The position numbers and the translations under genes are program-made. 64,000 bases of DNA from Sciurus carolinensis (Eukaryota; Chordata; Mammalia; Rodentia; Sciuridae): the NCBI RefSeq assembly GCF_902686445.1, contig NC_062224.1, positions 53,691,156 to 53,755,155 of the forward strand. The letters are read 5' to 3'. Position 1 is the stretch's first letter. Every line of letters starts with the position of its first letter. Shown here piece after piece: positions 1 through 14,210 of this stretch. The notes beneath the pieces are model-generated. The model was not told the DNA's origin. It saw nothing but the letters and a program-made list of their open reading frames with translations, and searched no databases.

Positions 1-259
1 AGGGTGTTATGGACTGGGTATCACCATCCCCTTCTTCATCCTTGGAGACACTAAATCACTCTTTAAAAGTCATTTTCCTTTTCACTCAGGCAATTAATGA
101 CATTAAGTGTTAATGTAAAATAGCAAACCTTCCAATTCTGCAATTTTCATGATGAAGTTATAATCGTGGTTAATAAATAGTAATCAAATTTACCAAGTGC
201 TGAGTTGTTTCAATGTGATTCAATAATTAATAGCAAGAATCAAAAATGAAGTCAATTAT

Positions 260-572
260 GCAGGAATAAAGCAGTGGGTTCCAGTGGGGGAGTGGAGAAA
301 ATGGGGAGGTGTAGTCAAAGACACAAAGGAGCAGATACATAGGATAAGCAAGTCCAATATACAGCATGAGGATAAAGTTAACAAAACTGAATTATATTTG
401 GGATTTTTGTTAAATTGGCTGGTTGGGTTACATTTGTTACCAAAAAAGGGGTAACTGTATGAGATGATGGATATATTAATTTACTTCACTATAGTAAACA
501 TTTCACTCTCTGTATGTATTCCATAGCATCATTCTGTATGCCCCAAATATACACAATAGAATTTGTTTTTAG
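260..572 (+). repeat. old L1 3' UTR fragment
   Basis: The stretch resembles the 3' untranslated tail of old mammalian L1 elements: a purine-rich 'gggagtggagaaaatggggaggt' segment, then 'gtgagatgatggatat...' and 'catttcac' near 455-510, ending in an A-rich tail with 'atatacacaat'. No coding frame remains. The younger L1 fragment that follows was inserted at its downstream edge. Assigned from remembered family consensus only. Confidence 0.5.
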
Positions 573-587
573 AATAGCAATGCTTTT

Positions 588-976
588 AAGGAAGAATAAA
601 ATTATGGCATTTGTTGGTAAATGGGTGGAGTTGGAGAATATCTTGCTAAGTGTAATAAGCCAATCCCAAAAAACCAAAGGCCGAATCTTTTCTCTGATAA
701 GTGGATGATGATACATAACAAGGGTATGGTGGGGGGTGGGTAAGAGAAATGGAGGAACTTTGAATTGTGTAGAGGGAAATGGGGTGGGAGGGAGTGAGGA
801 AGGGAAAGATAGTAGACTGAGACAGACATTATTACCGTAAGTACATGTATGATTACATGAATGACATGAATCTATGTTGTATACAACCTTGGAAATGAAA
901 AGTTGTACCCCATTTGTGCACAATGAATCAAAGTGCAGTCTGTAAAAATAAAAAAACACAAAATAACATAAAATAA
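588..976 (+). mobile_element. truncated L1 3' end with 15-bp target-site duplication
   Basis: A 5'-truncated L1: the end of the ORF2/3'UTR junction ('ttatggcatttgttggtaaatg...ctgataagtgg'), a G-rich 3' UTR and a terminal A-rich tail with 'aataaaaaaacac'. It is bounded by the perfect direct repeat aatagcaatgctttt at 573-587 and 977-991, the hallmark of target-primed reverse transcription. The same 3' UTR occurs on the minus strand at 45945-46222 and 62090-62370, so this is a multi-copy lineage. It carries no protein function. Confidence 0.85.
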
Positions 977-991
977 AATAGCAATGCTTTT

Positions 992-1175
992 TCATTGATA
1001 TCCTACCACGTGTAAAACACTATGCTGGACTCTTTAACCTTGATTGCAATTTACTACTCTAAAGTTCAGGCAGCTTAAGTAAATTGCCCATAGATACATA
1101 GTTTACTAGTAACACATTCAGTATTTAAATACTAGCCTATTATATTCCAAAGTGTGCTATATTCACTGCACTATT
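992..1175 (-). repeat. MIR-like SINE relic
   Basis: Read on the minus strand this has the order of a MIR: a 'gggttaaga..' type core and the box of a tRNA-derived SINE. On the plus strand the diagnostic remnants are 'acactatgctggactcttt', 'aagtaaattgcccatagatacatag' and 'tactagcctat'. It is heavily diverged, so the exact ends are uncertain. Confidence 0.5.
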
Positions 1176-2399
1176 ACAAGGAAAGAGAGCTGAATTCATT
1201 TTGGCATGAACTTTTATGCCTATTTGTTGTATATATAGAAAAGGAAAGGTAAACTGATCTTGCATTTCCTGCCATGAAAGATTAGGAATTTTAATTTATT
1301 CTAAGTAAGTTATTTTCATCTCCCCTTGCTTGCTTCTTCAGTTTTTGTTAACACTGTATTTTAGTACTTCTATTAGTAATAACTTTTGTAATTTAAATAT
1401 AACTTTACATCTTATTTGTCTATCAAATCTATGGTATTTCTTGATATTTGATGGAATTTTTAAAACTGTGGCATGATTTCTTAGTTGGGTTTTTGTTTTT
1501 CCTGGTGTTTCCAATTGTCTTTCATTTTCTTATTGATAAAAGATGTGTATGACTTCACTGTACCACTAAAATCCTTTAAATTTTTAAGTAAAATCTATAC
1601 TAAAGTCATTCTTCCTGATTACATTCTACTTGGATTTAGGTTAACTGATCAGTGCTAACTTGAAATTACTTTTTCTCAAAACACCTTTATTTTTCTTACG
1701 TACTTGAAAATTTCATGGGATACAGGAATTTAAGTTCAGAATTTCGGCCATCAGGACTATGAAGGCATTTCTCCAATTTTATTGTGGTGGTATTAATGAG
1801 AAATTTTTAAACAATCCATTTTATTTGTAACTCTGCTCTTTCTACCACCATAATCTTCCTTATTTCTTTATGTTCTAGTCATTGATAAAGAATCTTGCAA
1901 TTAGTTCCCTTGTTTAATGCCCTGATTCTGTTTGTTCTTCTCCTATTCAGCAAACATGATTTTCTAGCACTCCCTATACTCCCTGGCCTTTCTCTTTCAG
2001 ACTCTTATTTATTCTGCCCTGTGGCTTTTTAAATTAGTTTATCCTATAGTTCCTCAGTCAGGAATTAATTAATATCTTAAACTTATTTATGGTCTCCATT
2101 CTCATTCTTAGCACTGCAGAAAACATTTTTTTTAATTACTCTTTTTTTCAGTGGAGAATTGGGAGAAAAAATAAAAGGGTGTGGTTGGGGGACAGAATTT
2201 TGGTTAGTCATAAATAGAGAGGAAATAGTATAGGAAAGCCTCCAGTGGCTTGTGGACATCATCCAGCAATTCTAGATTTCCTCAATTAGGTTTCCTATTT
2301 CTCGCATTTATATTTCTTAACCCTTTCAATTATCCCTTCCACAGTATCTGATGTATTCCCCAGAAATAATATAAAATTAACAAAAGTAATTTTGCAAAC
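1176..2399. other. AT-rich intergenic DNA, no gene seen
   Basis: No open frame of coding character, no splice-like exon and no recognisable repeat with clear ends. The sequence is AT-rich with short T- and A-runs, and parts may be very old LINE sequence. Confidence 0.5.
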
Positions 2400-2960
2400 A
2401 GACACATAGACCCATGGAACATATTAGAGAATGCAGAAATGAATCCACATATTTAGAGCAAATTTATTCTGGACAATGATGCCAGAAACAATATTGGGAA
2501 AAGACAGTTTCATCAAATGGTGCTGAGAAAACTGGAAATCTACATGTAGAAGATTAAAACTTGACCCCTTCCTCTTATCCTGTACAAAAATCAATGCAAA
2601 ATGTATCAAAGATCTTAAGGTAAGACCTGAAACTCTGAAACTACTACAGGAAAAAATTGGGGAAACACTTTGGGATATTGGTAAAGGTGATGATTTTCTG
2701 AATAGGACTCTGAAGGTACAGGAAGCAAAATCAAACATTGACAAATGGGTACTGCATCATACTAAAATGTTCCTGCACAGCAAAGAAAACAACCAATAGA
2801 ACAAAGGGATGATCCACACAATGAGAGAAAGTATTTTCCAGCTGTTCATCTGACAGAAGGTTAATATCCAGAATATTAAAGAACTAAGGAATACTTAACA
2901 AAAATAAATCTATTAAGAAATAGACACTTCTCAAAAGATGAAATATATAAATGGCTTATA
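2400..2960 (+). pseudogene. L1 ORF2 C-terminal fragment
   Basis: Translation in broken frames gives the region downstream of the L1 reverse-transcriptase domain, with the order typical of ORF2 ('...NPHI', 'KFILDND', 'HQMVLRKLEIYM', 'LILYKNQCKMYQRS', 'ETTTGKNWGNTLGYW', then the 'FLHSKEN..' and 'REKVFSSCSSDRRLISRI' type segments). Stops and indels occur throughout and both the 5' part and the 3' UTR are missing. This is a dead LINE fragment in plus orientation. Confidence 0.82.
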
Positions 2961-3345
2961 AAGTTGAAAATGTTAAATATTATTAACGCATTTTATTAAC
3001 ATATTTGAATTATTGGGAAAATTCAAATATGTGTTAATAAAAATATGTAGGAAAAGGTGATTTCTTCTCATCACTAAACATCTCTTCACTAAATCTATAC
3101 CTTGATTGCATGCACACCCATTTTTTTCTTTCTTCCATCCATTACATTTGGGAAAGATGTCCATTCTCTTCTGGTAGGTCTTGACATCCCTGTGCTCTGA
3201 TCTCATTCCTTTCTACATTAACATCTGCATGTTTTGCTGCTTCTTCAACTTTCCCTCCATGTTATCTTTTTCATGGCAACACTTGTATATGTTTATCATC
3301 TCAATCAAGCCACCTTTGATTCCACGTTATCCAACAGATTTTCTT

Positions 3346-3448
3346 TTCTTTTTTTTTTTTTTTTTTTTTTTTTTCGTGCTGGGGATCAAACCCAGGGCCT
3401 TGTGCTTGCCTTGCAAGCACTCTACCAACTGAGCTATCTCTCCAGCCC
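3346..3448 (-). mobile_element. ID-type (tRNA-Ala-derived) SINE
   Basis: Reverse complement of the ID core: on the plus strand a T-run (the A-tail on the minus strand), then 'ctggggatcaaacccaggg', 'cttgccttgcaagcac' and 'gagctatctctccagcc'. Boxes A and B of the RNA polymerase III promoter are recognisable. Direct repeats flank it, ccaacagattttctt (3331-3345) and ccaacaggttttctt (3449-3463), differing at one base, so this is a fairly recent insertion. Confidence 0.92.
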
Positions 3449-3463
3449 CCAACAGGTTTTCTT

Positions 3464-4639
3464 CATATCTCTCACTTTCCTTTCATAGTTACAGAGTTCT
3501 ATCTATAGTCTTTGTCACATTTTCTCAATTTCACACATAATATGCACATCTAGGAAATATATTTATTTCATAGATGTTAGGTAATACAATATTATTTATG
3601 ATGTGGTAACCTACTATATATGAAGTGTGGTTGCTTGCTTTATTAACCTGTGACCATACAAAAAGGACAGTTTCTAACAGTTTCAATACATTCCTTTCTT
3701 GGATTGTACAGTAATTTATCTAGTCAGTTTTTTATAGGGCTTTCAGGTTGTTCTCGGTCTTATTATAAATATTAATACAAATATTATAAATATTAATGCA
3801 AATGTCCATATATCACTTTGTCAATGTATACCTAGATAGAAATTAAATTTATGAAAAGTTAAATTTATAGGTTGGAAAAATATATGGGTTCTTAATATTG
3901 ACAGCTACCAATAAAGTACCTGCCGTAAAACTTATCCCAATGCATTTTCCCATCAGTAGTTTTTGGGAAAACCTGTTTTACATATGCTCATACTCCTGAG
4001 GGCAACTCTCCTGGCTTTCCTTGTCTTCCCCTTTTTCCTCTTCAACCTCCTCTGTAGTCCTTTCTTCCTTTTTAATTATCTACTGATGCTTCTTAATCTC
4101 CTTTCCAGAACCTTATGTTCATTTCACTGTACACTCTCATTGCACAATATCATCTACTCTTTTGGTTCAATTTTGATCTATATGTTGAAGTCTCCCAAGT
4201 CCTTGCCTCCATTCTGAAGGTTCTTGTGGACTTGTGTTACATTTCCTCTGAAATATCTTTGGCAAGATGCCTTGCAAATGAGTCTGAATCTAAGCACATC
4301 TTTCCTCCAAAACTATTTTACTTTTAGGGTTACATTGCTCAGTTCGTGTTTTCACTAAATCCTATTTAGACTCTAGAATTGAGAGTATTTATTGCATCCT
4401 GCTTTCCCTTCTCAGCCCCTTCTCTTAGCCCCACATCCAAAATACCCACCAAGTTTTTATGTTCAGTGGCTTCTATTTTCCAAACATTTATCAAACGAAT
4501 CTTTCTTCTACATTGTCTCTGTTACTACCCTTATCCTGCCCACCACTGACTCTTGTGAAATGATTTTACTATCTCCCAGCTTGGACATCTACCGCTAGTT
4601 CTTTGCTCCTATCCAGTCTCCACCTTCCAACTACAGTAA
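3464..4639. other. gene-free AT-rich DNA
   Basis: Pyrimidine-rich, AT-rich sequence without coding signs. About 3490-3900 resembles antisense sequence near the 3' end of an old L1 (phrases such as 'ctttcaggttgttctc' and 'gtcaatgtatacctaga'), but it is too diverged to give ends. Confidence 0.4.
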
Positions 4640-5155
4640 TTATATTTAAAAAACAAAACAAAACTCAAAACCTGAATCTAGTCATTTCACTTCCTGACAT
4701 AAAAGCTTTCAATAACTTCTCAATTTCCTTAGGATAAAGGAATAAATCCCTAGAATAGGATAAATTCTCCATCCTTCTATTACTTTACTGCAAGACCCAG
4801 CCAAATTGGACATTATAGCTTCTCTCATTTTCACGACTTTTTGTACTTACTCTTTTTTTCCACCTTGACCACACTCTCCTCCATCATCAAATCAAAGCTG
4901 AAATGTTATCTCCTTAGAGAGACAATTACTGGTTTCTATAAATTGTTAGGTTCCCCTGAACTTACCCCATAATGATGATTTAATACTTGATTATAAATAC
5001 TTGCTTAATGTCTGCACTCCATTTTAGAGTATGTTTCATGATTCCAAGGCCTGTTTTTGTCTTGCTCATCAATCTATTCCTAGTGCAGACTTAGGACAAT
5101 GCCTCAAACATAGTAAACACTCAATAAATATTTATTGAAGTATATGAATGAACAA
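4640..5155 (+). repeat. L2 LINE 3' end
   Basis: The segment follows the L2 3' order: 'caataacttctcaatttccttaggataaagg', then 'accttgaccacactctcc', 'tgttatctccttagagag', 'cctagtgcagacttaggacaatgcc', and a terminal 'agtaaacactcaataaatatttattgaa' run with 'gaatgaac' repeats. It is an ancient mammalian LINE relic with no coding potential. Confidence 0.68.
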
Positions 5156-6479
5156 ATGATTAATTGCATGTATTGGTAAACATAAGATAGTGAGGCAAAA
5201 TTAAGACAGAAACATTAAGTTGTTTTCTCAGAAAACAGATAGTTATACTGACCTATTGATATACATTTTTTTAAAATCTCCCTGTGATCCACAGCTTGCA
5301 TTTCTAAGATGTCTGGTGGATAGTGTAGATGTTCTGTCAGTAGCCTTGGAACACTGTTAGTGAAACTCATGACCTTATTCTTGTTAATATAGCTCTATGA
5401 AGGAACTAGTATAGATGGCGATAAATTTTTGTCAAGGACAGTTTATGTATAATTTGGCAAACTATATGCAGAAAGTCATTCTTGTGTGATTTTTGATGAT
5501 TGCCATATCTATTGCTCAATTTCAATAAACTCCAAAGAAAAACTGGAGAATCTCTGATATTACCAACTATTTTAGTGATTTAATGTTTTTTTTTTTCTTT
5601 TTACTCTATGGCACCTGCCAAAAGTGGGAGTAAAATATCTGGATTACTTGGCATTTATTGGATAAACAGCATTTCACTTTTACACAAACATTGACATTAA
5701 TTAAGTCTTCCAACATCTGGGATGTAGGTGAGAGTTCTGCTAATTTTGCAGAAGAGGAAGTGAAACTGCAGTGCCCTGCACGTTCGCCAACATCACTGAA
5801 CAAGTCAGTGTCAGGACTGGGAGTACCACTCAGGAATTTTGGGCTGTGAATCTTCTGTAACTAAACTGCCTTCATAAGGGAAAAGCACACTGGGAATATA
5901 TTCCTGGCTTTATGCTTCCTATCAAACCTGGAAGGCCCAGCAATATCATGAGAATTCCTGTTTCCAATTTCAATTTTATGGTGAGGGCAGTCTAGTAAGC
6001 ACCACATACAAATTAAAAATGTCATACATTTATGTGAAACAGAATTTTGAAAAATGTTTTTATTTTCATTCCTTTTTCATTTTGCATTCTTTCTAATGCT
6101 CTGTTTTCCTTAAAAAATTATTTTAATCCATGGAGTCTTTGAAAGGATATCCTTTAAAGAAAATCCTCATGATTATAAGATGAAAATATGCTAGGCAAAC
6201 AAATGTCACACATTGTATTTCTAAATACCATTTTGTAGTTTGCATTACTTCGGTCACATTGTGTAAATCAAAACTATAAGAAAATACCCATCTTTGAAAG
6301 AATAAATGCACTGTAATTGCTTAAATATTTAAAATGTAATACCTGGATAATGTGAAATAAGACAACAGTAAACCCATCACCCTCCTATTTCACAATAGTT
6401 CTTTGATTCACAAGTTTCTTGTGAAAAGAAAGGAGTTGCCCAGGACCGTCCATGGAAAGTTCTGAGGTGGAACAGGTCC
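5156..6479. other. intergenic DNA, no gene seen
   Basis: No coding frame above background, no SINE core and no tandem array. 5606-5849 has short overlapping open frames on both strands with no recognisable product. Confidence 0.5.
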
Positions 6480-6700
6480 TAGGCTTTGTTGCTAGATGGC
6501 TGGCCTGGGTTCTAGTTCTGCTTCTGCCACTGACATGCCCAGTGTCCCTGGGCAAATTTTTTAACTTCATGCTTCAATGTCCTCATATGTAAAATGGTGA
6601 CAATGACAGAATGTATCTCATGGGTTATGATGAGGATTAAGTGAGTTAGTCTACATAAAGCATATTATAGAAAGATGCTTGGGACACAGTTATATGACAT
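6480..6700 (+). repeat. MIR SINE
   Basis: A well preserved MIR core: 'tggcctgggttctagttctgcttctgccactgac', 'ccctgggcaaattttttaac', 'ctcatatgtaaaatggtgac', 'gatgaggattaagtgagtta' and 'gcttgggacacag' follow one another in the consensus order. It is a tRNA-derived ancient SINE. Confidence 0.85.
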
Positions 6701-8837
6701 GTATGTCAGAGTTATCAGTTATTTACATTTTTTGAGGTACTATTTCTAAATTCAGTCTTAGGTAAATGTGGTATGTAATATAGAATACATTAAGTGCTGA
6801 AGGAGGAAAAATGTTGTTAGAACAGGAGAGAGAGAGAGAGAGATGCAGTTTGGCAGGAAGTCAGGTTCCCATTTGTAGCTTATTTCTGTAACATTTCCAT
6901 AAACTTGCCTGGAGTACAATGAAACACTGTGTAAAGTGATCCTGCTGGCTTTGAATGAACCCACAGAACAAGGGAATTCTCACAGTAAAATTGAAGAGGC
7001 TGGCTAAGAATGATCGGCTACTTTTCCCTCACAAGAATGAATGCAGGAAAATGTGAGCATATCATTTTTTGCATATTTTAACATTGCCCTCAGATATTAA
7101 CCAATTTTCTAAATATTTTCTAGGGTAATAGCAAACATAGCTATGCTTTACATTGTATTTAGCTGCCTGAAAACCTGGTATTTAAGAAGGTGCAGACTCT
7201 TATTTCATTAGAGAGAGCCAACTGACACAGAAAGTGCTCTTTGATGAATATAAAAATGTTTGTAGAGTGTATGATTTAAAGTCATTACTAGGTGCCCCAA
7301 AGCAGGATTTTAGGGAGAGAATGTATACTTTTTTACTTAGTTGTCATCAATAACCTTAATAGTTAAACATACAATTCCAAATTTGGAGTTGCTTTTCCAT
7401 TTTAGATAGCATTTGAAGCAAAAGTGTAGAAAATCTACTAGAAAACTGAATGCACTCAGTATATAGAATCACGTAAAAGTGTCCTGAGAAAAATTCCATC
7501 ATATATACTTAAAGTTATATTACACAATTTAAGTAAAACCTAGACTTAGAGGTATTCATTTTTTTTAATCCCAGAGATAGATCTGTTATCACTCCCTTGA
7601 ATGTTTACATCTTCACAAAATTTCACAGATTTCACAGAAAACCACAGATTTCAATAAGATAGGACACAAAGTGTTGTATTAAAAAATAAAAAATCAGTAT
7701 CATTCATCAAGTTGAAATGCAGTTGCCGTCTGTGACAGACATTAAGACTATGTCTGCATTACATGGGGCTTCCTAGTTTTGTGGTGCCAAATAAGACTGG
7801 GGACCTATGCCCCTTACTCAGAGGACATTTTAAAGTTGTAAAATTTCCATCCAATTTTTTTCTAGAAGTGTAAAATTAAATGATGAATAGGATTCTCACA
7901 TATCATCCCCTGCTATCTTCTCTGGGAATTTGCATGATAAACTTCAACTTCAAAATGGAAAACTCTCCTGGTCAAACTTCTGATAAGTGGATTCGTACTT
8001 TCAAAAAGCAGTTTAGGAAACACTACGGTTGTTTAAAGAATGTCAGTAGAAAAAAATTTACTATAGTATAAGGAATTTTTAGGAAGAAAATATAGCATTA
8101 GTGTTTTTAGCACCATTCAAACCTTGTAGTCCATTTGCAATACAAGTTGAGCAAAGCACAATTGGATACAAGGGTGTAAATAAGGTAGAACTTTTATTTT
8201 CATGTAGTCAAGTAAAGAAGACTCTTAGTGGGTATCATGTTGCTAGTCATAAGAATGATTCTATACAGCCTAAAAAATAAAATTTTTAGATTTTTTTTGC
8301 TCATTTAATACAGTTATGTCCAACTAGTTATAAAATAAGAAATTCAAACTTTAGTTGAAAACTGACCTTTTCTTAGGAACACTGAATGACAAATGAGTCT
8401 CTCTTGAGCTTATTTAAATTCACAAAACAGTTCAGGTGGTCCATGAACCAGTGAAGGAGCTTGTTAGAAATGCCCACCCTGATTTTCTGAATCAGAATTT
8501 GTGTTTCATCAAGATTCAACTGAAATTTAAAGGTGACTGGAATTTAAAAGAGTGTACGGCACATAATAGATGCTCAATAAATGTGTTGATTTATTTGCTG
8601 ATTACATAAATACATGATTCTCTAGGAAGTTTTCCATTGAGAAAACTTGGGGTAAAAAATTAACAGCAACATACTTTCAAAAGTCAGTGCATAAAACCTG
8701 TTACTTCAACCTAAGATGACCTATGTGGGTACAATGTTAATGTCCATGGAGAAAGGTCAAGTACTGAAAGTTGTCTTATGAATGAAGCCTGATGTCTTTT
8801 TTGGTTCTGAGACTGAAAAAATTTTCTAATGATTCTG
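6701..8837. other. intergenic DNA, no gene seen
   Basis: AT-rich with a short GA run at about 6826-6843. 8545-8600 ends in 'cacataatagatgctcaataaatg', the 3' signature of an L2 or MIR relic. No convincing coding region. Confidence 0.45.
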
Positions 8838-8950
8838 AGGGGAGAGAAAGAGAAAGAAAGAAAAGAATGGGTGAAAAAAGAAAGAGAAAGGAAGAAAGAA
8901 AGAATGAATGAAAGTAAAGAAAGAATGAAAAGAAAGAAAGAATGAAAGAA
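8838..8950. repeat. purine-rich (GAAA/GAAT)n low-complexity tract
   Basis: About 110 bases almost entirely G and A on the plus strand, built from gaaa, aaag and gaat units. The minus-strand open frame through it is an artefact of the pyrimidine run. Confidence 0.85.
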
Positions 8951-9729
8951 TCCTAGATTGGCTTTAAGAAATATCTCTGAGTGATGTTTAGAATTTTCAT
9001 CTGTCTGTAAGATTAGTGAAATTTGGCACCTCTTTAGCAATAACTTTTTCTGACATAAATGGTGCTAAATTCTTAAAATAGGATGTTTGGTAATGATCAC
9101 TGCAGTAAATGAATATTAGCATACCATAATGACCTATAATTTGAAATAACCTACCAAATCTCCTCTGGCAAGGCACATGCTCTGAGCAGCTTTTCCTATG
9201 GACCAGAACAGTGTGCACCAATGCAGTCTTCCTCTTTCAACTCTTTGACACATAGCCAAGCTAGGGGTGCAGTCTGACTGTGGATCAGAGCACAAGCCAA
9301 CTGGCCGCTGTTGGAGTCAGACCCTAGCCCAGGCCTCATTGGCAGAGGGCTCCATAGCCTCGCTCTCTGGCTGCAGTGTATGCCAAGAAAGGATTTATTC
9401 TACTGAGCAGAGGTGAGGAACATGGCAAGTGTGTGAAATGGAGAATGTAAAACAGTATGCTCAACTAGATATTCTGCTTATATGAGCATCATTATTCTTA
9501 TGGATCATAGAAACAGTCAATATTTCTCAAGGAGACATAATAAATTCACCAAACTGCATCATATGGCATGATAAAATGCTTGTGGTTAAGAATAGTTATT
9601 GATTCTGTAATAACTAAAATGATTCTGAAAAAGTCTGTTTTTATGTGTTGGTAGTTTAAGCATTTTCTTTTTTCCACAATGATTATTTACTCCTACAGTA
9701 ATTGCCTTGTTTAAAAATATAGATTATTT
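8951..9729. other. intergenic DNA, no gene seen
   Basis: Ordinary mixed-composition DNA. A short minus-strand open frame at 8997-9221 has no recognisable product. No repeat with clear ends. Confidence 0.45.
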
Positions 9730-10010
9730 TTAGTGGTCATCAGAGGCAGGTGGGTGGGTGAGGCTGAAGAGAGATTATGTCAATGGGTACAAAGTCAGAG
9801 GGGGGAAATTCTAGTGTTCTATTGCACAGTTCGGTGACTAGTTAACAATAATGTATAGCATTTCAAAATAGCTAGAAGGGACTACTTTGAATGTTCCATC
9901 ACAAATAAATGATAAATGTTTGAAGTGATAGACACTAATTATCCTGATTTGACCATTACACAAAGCATACAAATTGTTAAATAATTTTGTTAATTAAATT
10001 TTTAAAATTA
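9730..10010 (+). repeat. old L1 (L1MA-type) 3' UTR
   Basis: The order 'caatgggtacaaagtcag', 'tctagtgttctattgcacag', 'ggtgactagttaacaataatgta', 'atttcaaaatagctagaag', 'tgaatgttccatcacaaa' and 'gataaatgtttgaagtgatag...attatcctgatttgaccattacac' matches the 3' UTR of older eutherian L1 subfamilies. It ends in an A/T-rich tail. Confidence 0.75.
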
Positions 10011-10824
10011 AAAATGGATTGTCATGAGAATCAAGCAAAATTGCTATATAATTGTGCTATGAATTTTTCTTAGGCTCATTATTCAAAACTTAAAATATTT
10101 ATAGGAGACAATAAAAATTTCTCTTCTGGACATTAAGAAAAGTAAAAATAAAGCAAAACACAGAGCATATGGCTTAGATGTTTATCAATGTATAGCTGCT
10201 CAGTAAAATGAAATATTTGTGAACCTGATACCAAAAGAAGATGTTTGGCTATATAGCATATCACTAACACCACCTCTTTTATTCTGTTTTTTTTTCCCCA
10301 CATTTAAAAACTGTTCATCTCTATAACACCCCTCAATAGGATAGGCATTACTATTTTTCTGACATAGAAAAAAAAGAGTCAGTACTTTTACAACAAGGTG
10401 AATATTCAATTTAATTTCCTTAACTATAATACCATGTAGATCTTTTAAAATGTTTTTTTATGACTGTAGGGTTTTTATTTGAAAGTAAACATACCAAAAT
10501 CTACTTTTATTTCCTGAGTATGGTAAAAAAAATATGATAAGAAATGACATAAGTAAATTTCCTATCACAACAAAATATAGTTTATCAATGGATAATCTAT
10601 GTTGTAATATTCATATTCATGACTATTAATAAATAGGTTCACTTTGGAAATTTTTCATTTGGGGAAAAATGTTGAGGGTTGGTGGAGTAGTTTTTTCATA
10701 ATTAATGTTCATGTGCAGCCCTGTGTTGCAAATCCTGTTAATGGTACACAATTTCCATCTCTACCCCTCCCACACCATGTTCCCCTACCTCACAGTCAAG
10801 GTCCTGGAGGAGGAGGAATCTTTG
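10011..10824. other. intergenic DNA, no gene seen
   Basis: AT-rich; 10644-10841 contains a short chance open frame. Nothing recognisable. Confidence 0.4.
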
Positions 10825-11200
10825 CAGCTGCAGTTGTTTGAATATGTGCTCTCCAAAATTCATGTTGAAACTTAATGGCCAAGGCGTTAAGATTAAGAGA
10901 TGGGGCCTTAAAGAGGTGATTAATTCATGAGGGTTCCTTATTCCTGAGTGGGATTAAGTTAAGGCCCTAATAAAAGAGGCTTCACAGGGTGTTCAGTCTT
11001 CTTGCACTTCTGTCTTCCCTCATGTGAGGACACAGCATTCCTCTTTTCCAGAGGATGGTGAAACATTGTGCCATCTTACAAGTGGAGAGCAACCCTCAAC
11101 AGAATCTGCCAGTGCTTTGATCTTGGACTTCTTAGCCCTCCAAACTGTGAGAAATAAATTTCTATTCATTATAAATAATGTAGTCCAGGTATTTTGTTAG
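10825..11200 (+). repeat. solo LTR of MaLR type
   Basis: The stretch has the order of an ERVL-MaLR long terminal repeat: 'gttgtttgaatatgtgct', 'aaaattcatgttgaaactta', 'agatggggccttaaagaggtgatta', 'aataaaagaggcttcacagg', 'catgtgaggacacagca', 'ctttgatcttggacttctta' and 'aactgtgagaaataaatttct', followed by 'gtattttgttagagca'. No internal viral region is present, so it is a solo LTR. Confidence 0.7.
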
Positions 11201-11204
11201 AGCA

Positions 11205-11205
<1 letters not shown>

Positions 11206-11243
<38 letters not shown>
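11206..11243. repeat. (CA)n microsatellite
   Basis: Uninterrupted CA dinucleotide run of about 19 units directly after the solo LTR. Confidence 0.95.
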
Positions 11244-11245
<2 letters not shown>

Positions 11246-11269
11246 GCAGCAATACTTACTCGTCATCAT

Positions 11270-11490
11270 GTACAACCCTTTCTCAGTACCATTTCTTTTA
11301 ATGCCCACAGCACACCTATTAAGTAGGCACTATTAATTTCCTATTTTTATGGAAGAGAAAACGAAGTATTCACAAAGGAAAGTAATATGTGTAAAACTCC
11401 TCAACTGTTAGCTGAAGGAGCAGGGGTAAACGATTGAACTTTGTATCTCCTATTTCAAAACCTCTGTCCTGTCTGCTTTCCACAGTATAT
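11270..11490 (-). repeat. MIR SINE relic, antisense
   Basis: On the plus strand 'agtaggcactattaatttcc', 'ttttatggaagagaaaacgaag', 'aagtaatatgtgtaaaactcctcaa' and 'tctgtcctgtctgctttcca' follow the reversed MIR order (size-change, tail and gene-core segments). Diverged. Confidence 0.55.
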
Positions 11491-12240
11491 CCCTGAAGGA
11501 CTGAGAACAAAGACACACCCTTGTTCCAGAGGTGAAGTGACTTTAGGTTCATTTATATCCATTCTTCAATAGTAAATAAAGAATATGTTGCTTGGTGAAT
11601 ATTTTGTCAGATCCAAAATCAATTAATTGAATTTAGGAGAGAATAATCAACAGCATCCTCCACATAGCACTTAATGGGAACCTGTTTTCCTCTAGGCCTG
11701 GAGTAGGTACACAAAAAGTTATAAGGAAGAAACAGACAGCACCTGACCTTTTGTCTAATGGGGAGATATGTATGTTAATCAGTTAATAAATACTATGATT
11801 TTAAATATAAATCAAAGGGCTATGGAAACAGTAGATGAAGTAGACTATGCCTGGGGCATTCTGGAATACTGTAGAAGAAAGCTAAAACTCAAACTGTGTC
11901 TTGAGGGATACTGAGGAATTTCCAGGTCAGGTAAATAAATGGAGGATATGTTGAGAAACTGACATGCAAATAAACAGATGGCAAATTGGAAGAACTATAA
12001 ACAGCTTAATCCCAAAAGGATTAAGCCTCATTCCAACTTTACAGAAATTCACAGATAATTTATTTAACAATCTAGGCATGGTTAATTTTGAAAGGGTACA
12101 TTTTTATTTGGGAGGTAAGTCTGATTGAGGTAAAATCTCCATATTTGTATAGGGGATGGGATTGTTGGGGGTTGAGAGAAGATGGGGTGATTGGCAAAAT
12201 CTCTTGACTTGTTGTAGAAATTACCCAAGAACGTGGTAGT
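11491..12240. other. gene-free DNA, possible ancient repeat
   Basis: About 11640-11940 shares wording with a long ancient mammalian repeat ('...acagcacctgaccttt...aatggggagatatg...gggctatggaaacagtagatgaag'), but I cannot name the family. No gene. Confidence 0.35.
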
Positions 12241-12257
12241 AGCTTGTGCCAATTCTT
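12241..12257. repeat. target-site duplication, 3' side of the PDE3B retrocopy
   Basis: agcttgtgccaattctt, repeated exactly at 14194-14210. The two copies bound the retropseudogene. The T-run at 12258-12270 next to this copy is the retrocopy's poly(A) tail seen from the plus strand. Confidence 0.93.
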
Positions 12258-14193
<1,936 letters not shown>

Positions 14194-14210
14194 AGCTTGT
14201 GCCAATTCTT
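14194..14210. repeat. target-site duplication, 5' side of the PDE3B retrocopy
   Basis: Second exact copy of agcttgtgccaattctt. GC content drops abruptly at this boundary from the parental CpG-rich 5' UTR to local AT-rich DNA, which confirms the insertion edge. Confidence 0.93.

Noticed and set aside
8711..9040. 109-codon minus-strand open frame
   Set aside because: It is the translation of the (GAAA)n tract (FLSLSFF-type run).
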